A stretch of DNA of 64,000 nucleotides, from NCBI RefSeq assembly GCF_009866525.1, contig NZ_CM020866.1:684260-748259 (forward strand), written 5' to 3'. The number at the start of each line of letters is the position of its first letter. The stretch's first letter is position 1. The position numbers were made by a program, and so were the translations under genes. This document shows, in pieces, positions 1-11,873 of this stretch. The notes under the pieces are model-generated. The model made no database searches. It was not told where the DNA came from and saw only the letters and a list, made by a program, of their open reading frames with translations. Source of the stretch: Spiroplasma poulsonii (GTDB lineage: Bacteria > Bacillota_I > Bacilli_A > Mycoplasmatales > Mycoplasmataceae).

Positions 1-557
1 TTATCTTTATTGCCCCAATTGCGGTTGTAATTTTAACGGTTGGATTAGGAATTCGAATTGCAATTGAATTATTGTTACCATCATCATCGGGTCATCGTGG
101 TGGCATTGGTGCAAGTTTTAGCACTTGGTTAGGATATATAAATATTTCTTCTCGTCGTGAATTACGCCAACGGTTAGGAAGCAACATTGGAATGATTTTA
201 TTAATGATTGGTTTTCTAATCGTAATGATTTTCCCAGCCTTTACTTCAACAACTCGCTATGTAACAGCCAATTGAGTTATTTTAGCAATTGCGATTGTGT
301 TAATGATTGTTAGTTTTATTCCCCTTTATTTTATGTTCTTTTGTTTAGCACGGTTGCAAGAATTTTCTTATAACTTATTAATGTTTGTGCAAATGTTGAC
401 ATGATTAGTAATTGGTTTAATTTGACAAATTTTAATGTGAACTGAATTTAAACAATATTTCCAATATCCAGCGGTCGTACCAGTTATTATGATTTTCTTC
501 TTTATTAACATCTTATTAAGTTCATTTTATTTACTACTTCGTGGTTATCGAAAATAA
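1..557 (+). CDS. Integral membrane protein, C-terminal part
   Basis: The open frame enters from the left edge and ends at TAA 555-557. It shows several long hydrophobic stretches (one near the start, then around 200-255, 285-350, 400-440 and 475-540) separated by short charged loops, and ends in a basic tail (RGYRK). This is a polytopic membrane protein. I do not recognise the family, and the N-terminus is missing. It is followed by a strong terminator and is transcriptionally separate from alaS. Confidence 0.7.
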
Positions 558-569
558 TAATTGGCTTTT

Positions 570-598
570 AACTTCTTTGAAATAAAGAAGTTTTTTTG
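570..598 (+). terminator. Rho-independent terminator after the membrane protein
   Basis: A 9-bp perfect stem (AACTTCTTT at 570-578, AAAGAAGTT at 584-592) with a 5-nt loop is followed by a T run. Confidence 0.85.
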
Positions 599-606
599 TT
601 TTGGTA

Positions 607-615
607 TGCTATAAT
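607..615 (+). promoter_or_regulatory. Extended -10 promoter of alaS
   Basis: TGCTATAAT (TG at 607-608, TATAAT at 610-615) lies about 38 nt before the alaS start. There is no convincing -35 at 17 bp, so it would act as an extended -10 promoter. Confidence 0.6.
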
Positions 616-652
616 TCTATTGATTAATTATTAAAAAGAAGGGAAAGTTAGG

Positions 653-3403
653 ATGACAAAACTTACAGCAAATGCAATTCGAAAAATGTGGTTAGATTTT
701 TTTCGAAGTAAAAATCATTACGAATTGCCATCAGTATCGTTAATTCCCGTTGATGATCCATCATTATTATGAATTAATTCGGGGGTGGCAACATTAAAAC
801 CATATTTTGATGGTCGCAAAACACCACCAGCCCCACGGTTAACAAATTCCCAAAAATCAATTCGCACAAACGATATTGAGAATGTGGGACATACAGCTCG
901 TCACCATACTTTATTTGAAATGTTAGGTAATTTTTCAATTGGTGATTATTTTAAAAAAGAAGCAATTGTTTATGCTTGAGAATTTTTAACTGATAAAAAA
1001 TGAATTGGATTTGATCCCGCCAAATTATATGTTACTGTTTATAAAGATGACCAGGAGGCATATGATGTTTGACATAATGTGATTGGGTTAAGTCCCGAAC
1101 GAATTATTAAGGGGGGTAAAGATACTAACTTCTGAGAAATTGGGGAAGGACCATGCGGACCAAATACCGAAATCTTTTATGATCGTGGTGAAAAATATGA
1201 TTCTGAACATATGGGAATCAAGTTATTACAAGACGACTTAGAAAATGATCGCTATTTAGAGGTTTGAAATATTGTTTTTTCTCAATACAATAATAATGGG
1301 GATGGAACTTATACCGATTTACCACGGAAAAACATTGATACTGGTGCTGGGTTGGAACGAATTACTTCTATTATTCAAGAAACACCAACTAATTTTGAAA
1401 CCGATTTATTTATGCCAATTATTAAAGCAGTTGAAAAATTAGTGCAGGGGAAATATCATTATGATCAAACGGCATTGTTTACCAATGATGCACAGCAAAT
1501 TAAAATTAATACTGCTTTTAAAGTAATTGCTGATCATTTACGAGCAGTAACATTTGCGATTGCAGATGGGGTGTTTCCAGGAAACAAGGATCGTGGGTAT
1601 GTTATTCGTCGGTTAATTCGTCGCGCTAGTTTATATGGTAAAAAATTAGGGTTAGAACAACCATTTTTATCCCAATTAGTGCAAACCGTAATTCAGATTA
1701 TGAGTGAATATTATACTTATTTAATTGAAAAACAATCAATTATTGAACAAGCGGTATTAGATGAAGAAAATAAATTTTTAAAAACATTAGAACAAGGAAA
1801 CAAACTATTTAATGAAGTTAAAGCAAAGTATGGCCTAATTTCCAAAGAACATGCTTTTCGCTTATTTGAAAGTTATGGTTTTCCAATTGAATTAATTGAA
1901 GAAGAAGCACACGAAGCGGGAATAAAAGTTGATCGAATTGGTTTTGAAGAATTATTAGCAAATGCCAAAGAAATTTCACGAACTAATCGGAAAGATATTA
2001 AAGCAATTCAGTTGCAAAGTGAACTTTTTACGCAATTAGATGTTGTTAGCAAATTTGTTGGTTATGAACATGAACAAGTTAATAATACAGCAATTGTTTT
2101 TATGTTTGCAAATGATCACGCAGTTTCTGAATTAACAAATACAACGGGATATCTTATTTTAGCAGAAACACCTTTTTATGCTGAAAAGGGTGGGCAAGCT
2201 GCTGATCATGGTTTAATCTTAAAGGATAATAATACAGCTTATGTTTTAGATGTTCAACAAGGACCAAATAAACAACACTTACATTATGTTAAAGTGGAAG
2301 GAACATTAAAAAAAGAGGATTTAGTAAATGCTTCAATTGATAGTGACCGTCGATTTTATACTCGTAAAAATCATTCCGGAACACATTTAATTCATGCAGC
2401 ATTACGAGAAGTTTTAGGAACGCATGTTATGCAAACGGGGTCTTATAATGATGATGAACGATTACGAATTGATATTACACATAATCAGCCAATTACTACT
2501 GCCGAAATTATGGCTGTTGAAGCATCAGTTGTAAAAGCGATTCGCGCAGCAATTCCTTGTGAAGTAATTTATACTGATATGCAAACAGCACTAGACGTTC
2601 ATCAAGCATTAGCTTTTTTTACTGAAAAGTATGATGAAGAAGTGCGAATTATTAAATTTGGAACTTATTCATGTGAACTTTGTGGGGGAACCCATGTTGC
2701 TAATTCACAAGATGTCGAAGATTTATTAGTAACGGGAATTGAATCAAAAGGAGCAGGAACATTTCGGATTCATGCTATTACATCAAATAAAACAATTGCT
2801 AGTTATTTAAATGAGCAGTTTCTAAAAGAAAAAACTGAAGCAGTTAATTACTTTGAGAAATATAATCAAGGGAAATTGGTTTTAACTGATCAACAGTTAG
2901 AACAAATTTGAGACCAAATTAGTAATTTAACTGTTTCAAAACAGAATTGAAAATTATTAAAACAATTAGTAAATCAATTTAAAGAGTGTTTTAAGCATTG
3001 ACAAAAACAATATGATAATGCTATTATTCGGGATTTTGTGAAACAATATCATGCCTTACCAGTACAAGAAAACAACGGGATTCAAGTTTTAATTTATCAA
3101 TTTTCAACAAAGGTTGATGTTAATGCTTTAAAAGTATTAATTGATTATTATAAAACACGGTATTCTAATATTTTAATTTTCTTTGTTGATATGACTGATT
3201 CAACCCAACAAAAATTAGTTATTGGGGTTAGTGATGCTTTACATAATCGTTATCAAGCTAATCGTATTATTCAACAATTAAACCCCTTACTTGATGGTAA
3301 AGGGGGCGGAAACAATAGTGTTGCTCAAACTGGATTTAAAAATAAAACTATTATTACAAAATTACTAGCAGACCCCCTTGCGTTTTTACAACAGCATGGC
3401 TAA
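653..3403 (+). CDS. alaS: Alanine--tRNA ligase
   Basis: Class II alanyl-tRNA synthetase, 916 aa (family usually about 870-900), which charges tRNA-Ala in the cytoplasm. The catalytic domain is at the N-terminus ([19 protein letters not shown], then the NIENVGH-type motif 2 region). The editing/zinc domain shows HxxxH at residues 574-578 and CGGTH at 677-681, followed by the C-terminal DHHA1-type domain with a glycine-rich KGGG segment near residue 883. At least eight in-frame TGA codons are required to be Trp. The start at 653 follows GGGAAAG. The 3' end overlaps ruvX by 8 nt, implying translational coupling. Confidence 0.97.
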
Positions 3404-3815
3404 ATATTATTTAGGAGTTGATTTCGGAACTAAAACGTTGGGGCTTGCGACAAGTCACGGGATGATTGCGACAAGTTATGGGGTTTATCAGTTTCCTGAT
3501 CACAATTTTTTAAATGCAGCACAATATTTAGCAACATTAATTGCAAATGAAAAGGTTAGTGATCTTGTTATTGGTTATCCCAAAAATATGAATAATACGA
3601 TTGGACCACGGGCAATGATGGTTGATGATTTTATTGCATTATTAAAACCAATGCTAAGTCCTGTAATTGTAATTCACTTAGTTGATGAACGGTTGACAAC
3701 CAGACAAGCACACCAAATTATGTTAGAAGCTAATTTATCGCGACAAAAACGGAAAAGTAAAAAAGATAGTTTAGCAGCACAATTAATTTTAGAAACATTT
3801 CTTCAACAAAAATAA
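3396..3815 (+). CDS. ruvX: RuvX/YqgF Holliday-junction resolvase-like nuclease
   Basis: 139 aa with an RNase H-like fold. The N-terminal GVDFGTKTLGLA carries the first catalytic Asp, VIGYP lies mid-protein, and VDERLTTRQA carries the later acidic/arginine motif. The family acts in pre-16S rRNA 5' end processing or as a putative junction resolvase. The chosen ATG 3396 is the family start. A longer frame begins upstream, but that start lies deep inside alaS and adds an unrelated leader. The alaS-ruvX order is typical of Firmicutes and Mollicutes. Confidence 0.93.
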   Translation: MAKYYLGVDFGTKTLGLATSHGMIATSYGVYQFPDHNFLNAAQYLATLIANEKVSDLVIGYPKNMNNTIGPRAMMVDDFIALLKPMLSPVIVIHLVDERLTTRQAHQIMLEANLSRQKRKSKKDSLAAQLILETFLQQK

Positions 3816-3840
3816 AAGAGCAACCCTCTTTTATTTTTTT
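3812..3840 (+). terminator. Terminator after alaS-ruvX
   Basis: ATAAAAGAG (3812-3820) pairs with CTCTTTTAT (3826-3834), followed by T6. Confidence 0.85.
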
Positions 3841-3886
3841 TAATTAATTATTATACAAATATCGATAGGAAAAGCAAGAAAAAAAA

Positions 3887-3895
3887 TGATATAAT
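3887..3895 (+). promoter_or_regulatory. Extended -10 promoter for the charged-protein cluster
   Basis: TGATATAAT (TATAAT 3890-3895) lies about 50 nt before ATG 3944, with no clear -35. Confidence 0.5.
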
Positions 3896-3943
3896 TTTAT
3901 GGAAAGCATTTTACTTAGGGATATGAATAAAATTGAGGTTAAG

Positions 3944-5955
3944 ATGATGACTAAGAAAAAATTACATGAAACAAAACAACTACAAGAAGTTAATAACAAT
4001 TTAAAAATGAATGTTAACGAAGCGACTGTTATTAAAGCTTTAACAAAAGCTTGAAAAAAATCAGAACCATATTTAAAATTAATGACCGAATATCAAACAT
4101 TAAATGCAACTAGTACAGTTGATTGAGATGAACGTTATGAAAAAGAGTACGAAAAATTTATTAAAGCAGTTCTTGGAGAAAATGTTAACTTTAAAAAAGC
4201 AATAACTAAAAAATTATCAAAGTCAAAAACAAAAACTACAGCAAGTAAAAAAAGTAATATGGGATTAAATCCTGGACAATTAGATCTGCTAGCAAAACGA
4301 AAATTATATCGTTCCGAAGATTTGTTTCCAGCACGCGTGGTGAGAGGATATCAAGAATCACAAGCAGCAATTGAATCAGAATTAGCTGCCCCACGCGAAA
4401 GTTTTTTAAATAATAATATTAATGTATTAGCAACTGATCAAAAACACAAACAAGTAGGACCAAATGAAACAATGAGTACTACTTTTGAAACAGATACGGA
4501 CAATTTAACGGTTGAAACAAAACCAGAGGAATCATCACCAAAGGAAGTTGAAGATTTAATTAGCAAATTAAATCCAAATCAACAACGTTTAATTCGCCAA
4601 CGGAATGAACAATATGGTCGTTTTCAAAGTAAGCGTGAGGAAATGATTAGGGTAAATGCTGATGAAGATGCAAGTGAAACCTTAAAAACTTTTAATAACC
4701 AAGTTAAAAAACATGCAAAAAGTTGAGGTTTAAATTCAAATCAAATTGAATTATTAGCCCGCCGTGATGCTACAAATCGCGATGTGCATCCGTACTTGAA
4801 TCGAGCACGTGGTGTCTATCATCCTGAAGAAGATTATTCGCGCGTAAATAGTGACCTTAAACCACGCTCTCTTGATGAAATTAAGGACCAAATGAATTTA
4901 AGTAAAAATCAATTAGAATTATTATCTCGTCGTGATTCTCATCCGTCAGAATGAAAACAATATATGAAAGAAATTACTTCGCCAAAAGATGACGAGAATG
5001 AAGAAAAAGTTATGATTGATCCAGAAAATGTTATTAAAAAACGAAATCAAATGGTTCAAGAAAGTTTAGCGCGTAGTTTAGGAAAAACAAAGAAACAAAT
5101 TGGTGGTAAATATATTCGAAATTTCATTACTGAAGAGCCGAAACGAAAACCAATTTTTAAAACAGATCTTTATTTAGATACAGCAATTACTAATCAAATT
5201 AGACCATTGTTTGTTAAATCAATTGCTAAACCAAAACCAAAGGTTTCACCAAAATTTGCTGCTGCGAAAGTAATGCCAAATTCGGTGATTGCTTAATTTT
5301 CAGCGCCAAGTAATCGAAACTGAGCAGAACCACAAATTAATGGAGCAGCAAAGGAAAGTACTGCAAGTAAGATAACATCTGTTTCTTCAGGACCAGTTGA
5401 AGATAAATATGTTTCAACAGTTGACCCTAAAAAACGACCTAATTTAAAAAACTAAAATTTGGTAATAGTTATGAAGAAAAAAGAATCAAAAAATTAGATG
5501 TTACAATAATAAAATCAGAAGAAACGTTAGATAATGCTAAAATAAAAAAAGGGGCTAATTGAAAAGCAAGCTTGATTGATTTAACATTATATACTCAAAA
5601 AGAATTAAAGGATTATCAAATTAATTATGCTGATCCAACTAAAACACCTGATTTAACAATAAATTTAGCAGAAAACCAATATACTTATGCTGGTTATCAT
5701 CCACGAGAAATTCGTAAAATTGAACGACGACAAGTAGAACACAATCATGAACGATTAATAAAAGAAAAGTTAATTCAAAAAAATATTCGCAAAGAAACAC
5801 GGTATCAAAAAAAACTACGTCAGCGAAAAGTTAAACCAAAACCATTACCACAGATTTTAATTAATAAATATCTGGCAGAAGGAAAAAAGGTTATTAATGG
5901 TTTTTTAGTTGACGCAGGAGAAAACAAAACTGGTAAGGAACAGCAAAAGAAATAA
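3944..5955 (+). pseudogene. Repeat-containing charged protein, broken by a stop and a frameshift
   Basis: The first open part (3944-5296, 450 aa) is highly charged with no signal peptide. It carries four copies of an LNxNQxELLxRRD-like motif at residues about 107, 209, 262 and 318. A TAA at 5294-5296 interrupts the frame, but the same frame continues as plausible protein to TAA 5453. From there another frame (open through 5461-5955, no good start or Shine-Dalgarno of its own) continues with equally charged sequence. I read this as one original gene of about 665 codons broken by one nonsense codon and one indel near 5445-5455. The first part could still be translated. Family not recognised. 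It shares a KKRP(N/D) motif with the next genes. Confidence 0.6.
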
Positions 5956-5972
5956 ACAAGTGGGGAATAACA

Positions 5973-6560
5973 ATGAAAGCAACATTGCCAACAGCAGACT
6001 TAATTCGAAAATATTTTGATGAAGTTGTTACCTCAAGTGGGATTGATCCTAAAAAACGACCAGATGTTGCGCTGCAATGAGCGCAAGAAAAAGAACTTTG
6101 AGCGCAAGAAGCGGATGCTGAAATCCAACAACAATTATTACAAGTATTAAAAGTTAATCAAAACGTTCAAACCCAACAGTTGCACCACCAACAAGAATTA
6201 ATTTTGCGTGACTTACAACAAGCACGGTTAATTGAACTACGAAAACGAGAAGAATATTTAGCAACATTAGCAAAACCAGTTAAGTTACCAAAAGTAAATA
6301 AAAAAATGCTTAATAGTGATGTTGAAACAAAGCATTCTTTTCCAAAATCCTTTTTTAAGAAATATAACAAAATAGGACCTTCTTATGAAGAGGATAATTA
6401 TGGCACAATCCTAATGCGTGAAATTGGACAAGCATTAGCTAATGAATATGAAATATATCATCCTGTCCAAATTGAAAAACCAATTAAGCAAGTAGTTGCT
6501 ATGAAAAAACCGAAAAAGTATCGTTTAATTTACAAAAAAGGGCCAAAATCACGGTGATAG
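5973..6560 (+). CDS. Hypothetical charged, coiled-coil-prone protein
   Basis: 195 aa, ends W-TAG at 6558-6560. Its N-terminus carries IDPKKRPDV, matching the VDPKKRPNL stretch of the upstream broken gene. A Gln/Glu-rich helical section (residues about 30-95) looks coiled-coil, and the C-terminus is very basic. The start ATG 5973 follows GTGGGGAA. No membrane segment or signal peptide. Function unknown; the shared motif suggests it works with its neighbours. Confidence 0.7.
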
Positions 6561-6652
6561 GGTCTAAAAAATAATGAAATAATATTATAAATATTTTTAT
6601 AAAAAAAGCAAGGTTTTTTACGAAAACTATTTAAAAAACTGCAAAAATTTTA

Positions 6653-6658
6653 TATAAT
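6653..6658 (+). promoter_or_regulatory. Probable -10 box before the 545-aa gene
   Basis: TATAAT at 6653-6658 sits 51 nt before ATG 6709 in an AT-rich gap; the -35 is weak. Confidence 0.4.
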
Positions 6659-6708
6659 ATATGTATGTATTAAAATAATGACAAAGTAAATAAAGAGGAC
6701 TAGAAAAA

Positions 6709-8346
6709 ATGGCAAAAGAAAAAGACACAGATACTGTTGTCGTTACTCGTGCTGATTATGGTAGCATTATTGATTCAGAACGAGATGCAACAGAACTAAT
6801 GGATAAAAAACTAACTCCAGCAACAATTAAAATTTTATTAAGACAGTTAGATGAAAATAGCCCAGAGTACCAAGCATTAAAACAAAAATATTTAACCGAG
6901 GTAGTTGGGACTAAACAGAAAGGTGTTATTCGTTTAAAAGATAAAGATAATGCTTGAGAAGAACAAAAAAATAAAAGTAAATTTATTGATTATAGTTATC
7001 GTGTTGACAAAGAAATTCCAGTTTTTGCAAGATTAAACAATCACAAAGCAAAACAAGCAGCTAGTAAAAAATCAGCAGCAAAAGTGAAACCGCCAGTTCA
7101 GGAAGACATTCTAATCTCAACACCATTAAATCAACCAAGAACTAATAAAACTATGAATGGAACAAAAAAGTCTGCTAAAAATGCCCCTCTGAAAACAACT
7201 AATTTAATTAAACCACCGTTAAAAGACAGTGAATTAATTAATGATGAGTTTAATACTTTCTCAAATTGGAATAGTTTAGATGTTGATCGTGTTAAAACAA
7301 AATTAGGGTCAACAGGATCAGAACCAGATGAAACTAGAACAATTATTCGTCGGAACGAAACAGAAGAAATAACAACAATTCGTCGTGATTTACGTCCGAT
7401 TTTAGCCCAACAAATTTCGCAAATTAAACGAAATGGGTTATCAGTTGTTGACTTTGTTGTTGATTCTGATGATAAAATTGAAATTGAAAAAGGGGATGAA
7501 GAAATTCTTGTTCGTTTAATCAAACAAAATCAAGTTGAAATTAACTTAAATGAATTTGCGGCAAGAGATATTGTACCACCAAAACCAACACCAGTTAAAA
7601 TTATTCGGACTGCTGAAGATCCATTATCAATGGAAGAACGATTAATTTTACGGTTAGAAAACAAGGCTCGTTTTTATAAATTAAATGCGGAAGAACAAAC
7701 ACAATTAGAACACTTAAAAGCAACCTTTGTTTTGAAAACAAAACAAAAAAATAATAAAAAAGAAACTGCAGCACAAAAAGCAAAGAACAAAAAAGGGCAA
7801 GATGCAACAATGGCCTTTGCGAATGAGCAAGCAGAATTGGAAAATGAGGATTGTTATAAAACAACAAATTATAATCATCAATATGATGAAAAGAAACGAC
7901 CTAATGTTGATCAACGTTTAGTTTATGAACAAAAAATGCTACAGTATTTGTTGGAAGTTCGCCAACAATATGAACAAGGTTATAATCGTCAAATTTCCCA
8001 GGAATTAGCTGACTTTAACCGAGCAATAAATTTATCACGAACAATTAAAACAAAAGATGAAAAATTAAATGAGGAAATTTTACAAAATCGTAATAAATCA
8101 ATAGCATTGTTACGAAAACATGTGATGTTATTAAACCAGAAACAATATGCTGAAATCAAGTTGTTAGATAAACAAGTCCTTAAATATAAAAACACAAAAG
8201 GAAATATTGAAGAGTTTATTAAACGCCAAAAAGAATTTCAACGATTGTTACGAATTCGTGAAGAAGTAAAAGAAAATCGCCAAGCTTTAATTGAATCGCT
8301 ACGAGTGCAAGCACAATTGATGCAAGAAGCACACGATAAAAAATAA
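6709..8346 (+). CDS. Hypothetical long charged coiled-coil protein
   Basis: 545 aa, start chosen for the AGAGG at 6694-6698. The N-terminal part is charged and probably disordered. The C-terminal half (about residues 300-545) is rich in Glu, Gln, Lys and Arg in heptad-like spacing, so a long coiled coil is likely. EKKRPNVDQRL near residue 403 again carries the KKRPN motif seen in the two preceding genes. No membrane segment. Not recognised; a cytoskeletal or scaffolding role would fit the composition but is a guess. Confidence 0.75.
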
Positions 8347-8421
8347 CGTATTAATTATCAACTCGTTAACTATCAACCAAAATTAGCAATAAAAGAGAGA
8401 TAGAACAGGAGGTAACGAGAA

Positions 8422-8874
8422 ATGATAAGAGATATTAAAACCGGACATTTATATTTTTTGCATAATGGAAAAATTATTTGTATTGATCGAATGCATAAAA
8501 ATCAAATGTTTTTTGCTAGTAATGAACAAGATTATAATCATTTTATTAGCTATAATGTTTATACTGAAGACAATGTGGCAAATTCCCAAACTAAAAATGA
8601 TTTTATATTATTACGAAATGTTAAATTACATGGGAAATTATTATATTTATATCCAAAGGAAATTAGATTTTTAAAATTAGCAGAAATTAAAGCACCACTA
8701 TTACTTAATGGTATTCATGTTCGTGTTCATGAAAAAACTTTTGATTATCAAGAAGCATTAACGCGCAAAGACAATGATGATTTAATTGAGCAGTTAATTG
8801 CTGAAGATGAAAGCCAATATCGTTATCAACATCAAAAACGAACTAGTCATTTTTGACATCGTAAGAAACCATAG
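8422..8874 (+). CDS. Hypothetical protein
   Basis: 150 aa with a very strong Shine-Dalgarno (AGGAGG at 8409-8414). It is mostly predicted beta/alpha with a His/Arg-rich end (RTSHFWHRKKP). An in-frame TGA near the end is read as Trp, extending the protein six residues to TAG 8872-8874. No recognised domain. It is probably co-transcribed with the next two genes. Confidence 0.75.
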
Positions 8875-8913
8875 GTTTCTTTTTTACTTAATTTAAGAGA
8901 AAGGAGGGAAATA

Positions 8914-9579
8914 ATGTTAAGTCATAAGAAGCAACAATATTTAACAAAAATTCGTCAGGAATTAGGATTACCAGCGTTAAATTGAAAACAAGAATTAAAA
9001 TTGGAACAGTATCGGTATTTTGATAAAATTATTGAACGGTATGTTAAAACTGTTAGTTATATGTGATATTTTAAAAATGTTGCTTTTTATGATGATGTTA
9101 GTAAAATAACATATTATTTTCCTCGCTTAATTTTAACTCGTAAAAATCTTTATTTTTTAAAAATGCAAGCATTAATTGCTCCAGTTAAGACAACAATGGC
9201 TGCTTCGGTATGAGAACAAAACAATACTTTGATTACTTCTCCAATTGTGAAACAACAATTTATGATTAATCGGATGATGAAAATGATTAATGTAAAACAG
9301 TTTTTACGAACAGCAACCATTAATTTAGTTGTTGTTAATAGCAAAGAACCATTTACAATAACAGATGCTACAAGTTATGATAATATTCAAATAATTAATC
9401 AACAACAATATCATTGAAGTGATATAATAAAACATATTGAAAAGAATGATGATTTAACAAACGATCTTTTAGCTGATGAAACAATTTTAATGTTACATCA
9501 TTTATTTGGCGTTCATAGTCATCGTCATAATTTGCGGTTACAAAAACGAAGTTTATTTTGTTTATATCACTATATTTAA
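8914..9579 (+). CDS. Hypothetical protein with a possible degenerate NERD-like domain
   Basis: 221 aa, start at ATG 8914 after AAGGAGGG. Residues about 60-140 follow the order of a nuclease-related (NERD) domain: a hydrophobic strand ending in PRLILTRKNLYFL, a W, an SPIVKQQFMINRMMK helix and an INLVVVNS strand. The acidic catalytic positions are not obvious. I infer a distant resemblance only; other alpha/beta folds are possible. It stops 15 nt before nusB and is almost certainly in its operon. Confidence 0.7.
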
Positions 9580-9594
9580 GAAGGAGTATGTCAC

Positions 9595-9975
9595 GTGTCA
9601 AAACGCCAAGAACGGATTAATATTATCAATTTGTTATATCGTCATTTTATTTTGAAACATGATGTTTTAACAACAAAACAAGAGGCTTATGATTTTTCAC
9701 AAGTTGTAAAAACTAATGTTGAATCAGAACAAATTGATAATATTTTGCAAAATTTACCAACAATTATTGCTCTTATTAATCAGTATTTAAAACCAGGATG
9801 AAAGTTTGAACGACTAAGTAATTATCATAAAGCTGTTTTAGTGTATGGCGTTTATGCAATTCATTATCAAGGTTTAGCAAAAGCAATTGTGATTGATGAA
9901 AGTTTAGAAATTTTAAAACTTTATAGTGAAGATACTGATTTTAGTTATATCAATTCAATTCTAGATCAAATTTAG
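9595..9975 (+). CDS. nusB: Transcription antitermination factor NusB
   Basis: 126 aa all-helical RNA-binding protein that pairs with NusE (S10) on boxA RNA to support rRNA transcription. The C-terminal half is characteristic: KPGWKFERLSNYHKAVL, VYGVYAI, then AIVIDESLEILKLYS and a YINSILDQI end. The start is GTG 9595, placed by AAGGAG at 9581-9586. The nearby ATG 9588 is in another frame. Confidence 0.88.
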
Positions 9976-10096
9976 GGTTTTTATTTATTTATCAAAAAAG
10001 AACGAAAAAAAAGTAAGATTATGCTTTTTTTTGATAAAATAAACAAGCATATTTATTAATTAACATTAAATAAATATAGCTAGGAAAGGGGAAACT
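9976..10096. other. Gap with weak terminator-like inverted repeat
   Basis: A-rich/T-rich arms (9988-10000 and 10024-10038) can pair over about 12 bp around a 23-nt loop. This is a weak terminator candidate after nusB. AAAGGGG at 10085 is the Shine-Dalgarno of the next gene. Confidence 0.35.
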
Positions 10097-11701
10097 ATGA
10101 AGCAAACAGTTGTAAAAGAACGCAAAGCGATTGATGCGTCCAAACCATTAGTTGAAGTAATTGATATTACAAAAAAATACAAAAATAAGGTTGCTTTAAA
10201 TAAAGTTAATTTAGTTATTAATCCTGGTGACCGAATTGGGGTTATTGGTGCTAATGGAAGTGGGAAGTCAACGTTAAGTGAAATTATTGGTGGGATTCGG
10301 CAAGCAACGGCCGGAAAAGTAGTTCGCCAAGAGAACTTAACCATTGGTCTTCAGTTCCAAGAATCAAAATATCCAATTGGAATTTCAGTTATGGATATGA
10401 TTAAATACTATTTAAATACATTTAATATTCCAATGACTGATAGTCAGTTACGAGAGTTATTACGAACATATCAACTAATTGGAATGGAAAATAAATTTGT
10501 TGAGGGACTTTCTGGAGGACAACAACAACGGTTAAATATCTTATTGTCAGTAATCCATGACCCAGACTTAGTTATTTTAGATGAAATTTCAACCGGATTA
10601 GACATTGAAGTTCGATCAGAAATTTTTTATTTTTTACGAGAAAACATTGTTGAAAAAGGAAAAGCAATGTTTTTAGTAACCCATATGATTAGCGAAGTTG
10701 AAGAATTTTGTGAAAAATATATTTATGTTCATAATTGTGAAATTAAAGAAGCCGGAATGGTCAAAGATATTGTTAAAAAATATGGTTCAGTGCATAACTT
10801 TACTTGACAAATGTTTGAGCAAAACAAGAAAACTGATTTAGATCAGCAATTTCAAAAAATGGTTAAGCAAAGCAAAGAAAGCACTCGTGTAAATAAAGTC
10901 GATAAATGAATCTGTGATGGTCGTGTTCGTGGTAAAAACAAACCACTAATTGACTTAATGCTAAAATACTATTATAAAGGTTTTTTTGTACCATTCTTTT
11001 TAATTGTATATCCTATTTTATTATTATTTTTGAAAGGATTCGCCTTTAAACAATTAAACGACAATCCAGCGCAGAATATTCATACTTTAGTTGGATCAAT
11101 TGCAATGGTACAAGCAATGTCGGTAGGAATTTTTATTATTCCACAAACTATTTTAGAGTTTAAAAATAGTGTTTTAATGAAGCGAATTGGGGCGACAAAT
11201 ATTAAACCAGTTTTCTTTGTTTTATCAGTAATGTTTGTTGGTTTAATTTTTATTATTACATCATTTTTATGAACATTATTATGAGCAGGAATTTTCTTTG
11301 GACCAAGTTTTGGTTGAAAAGAAATTGCCGCACCAAATAACTTTGAACCAGCAGTGCCATTTGTTGTTTTAGTTTTTATTTCAACAATTTCATTAGGAAT
11401 GATGTTATCGTCAATTTTTAAATCAACAACATCATTTATTGCTGGGTCAAATGTTATTTTTATGCAAATTGCTTTCTTAAGTGGAGCTTTTATTCCGGCA
11501 GAATTAATTAATGGTAGTGATGTTTTAAAATATGTTACTTATATTAATCCATTTAAATATAAAATGGATCCCTTCTTAAAAACATGAAGTGGACAAGATT
11601 TTGTCTTTACGCCAACTTATGGAATTTACCTAGGGGTTTCGTTAGGACTAATTGGGGTTTATATTGGGGTTGCTGGTTGAAAACTACGTTGACAAGCATA
11701 A
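10097..11701 (+). CDS. ABC exporter, ATPase and permease in one chain
   Basis: 534 aa. Residues 1-235 are an ABC ATPase: Walker A GANGSGKST at 51-59, signature LSGGQQQR from 138, Walker B LVILDE at 158-163 and switch His in VTHM. A linker follows. From residue about 285 there is an ABC-2-type permease with about six membrane segments ending in a basic tail. The frame is unbroken if TGA is Trp; with the standard code it would look like three genes. ABC-2 systems usually encode these parts separately, so this is a natural fusion. Substrate unknown; drug, lipid or peptide export is possible. Confidence 0.88.
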
Positions 11702-11873
11702 TTTAAAAGACCTTCTTGGGGCATTAAAAACAACAATATTTTTTGTTGGAAGTAAATAATTATAACCTTTTTGAATTTAAAAAGATTTTATTATTTACTT
11801 TTTTATTTTTTGTTAGTAAAATAAAGGTAGGGAAAACAGTTGAAAATACTATACAATGAAAGGTGTGATCATT
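11702..11873. other. Intergenic gap
   Basis: It contains only a 6-bp CAACAA/TTGTTG hairpin (about 11730-11750) and AT-rich sequence. GAAAGGT at 11858-11864 serves the next gene. Confidence 0.4.

Noticed and set aside
7131-7914. Minus-strand open frames across the 545-aa gene
   Set aside because: They mirror the low-complexity charged coding sequence and have no ribosome sites.
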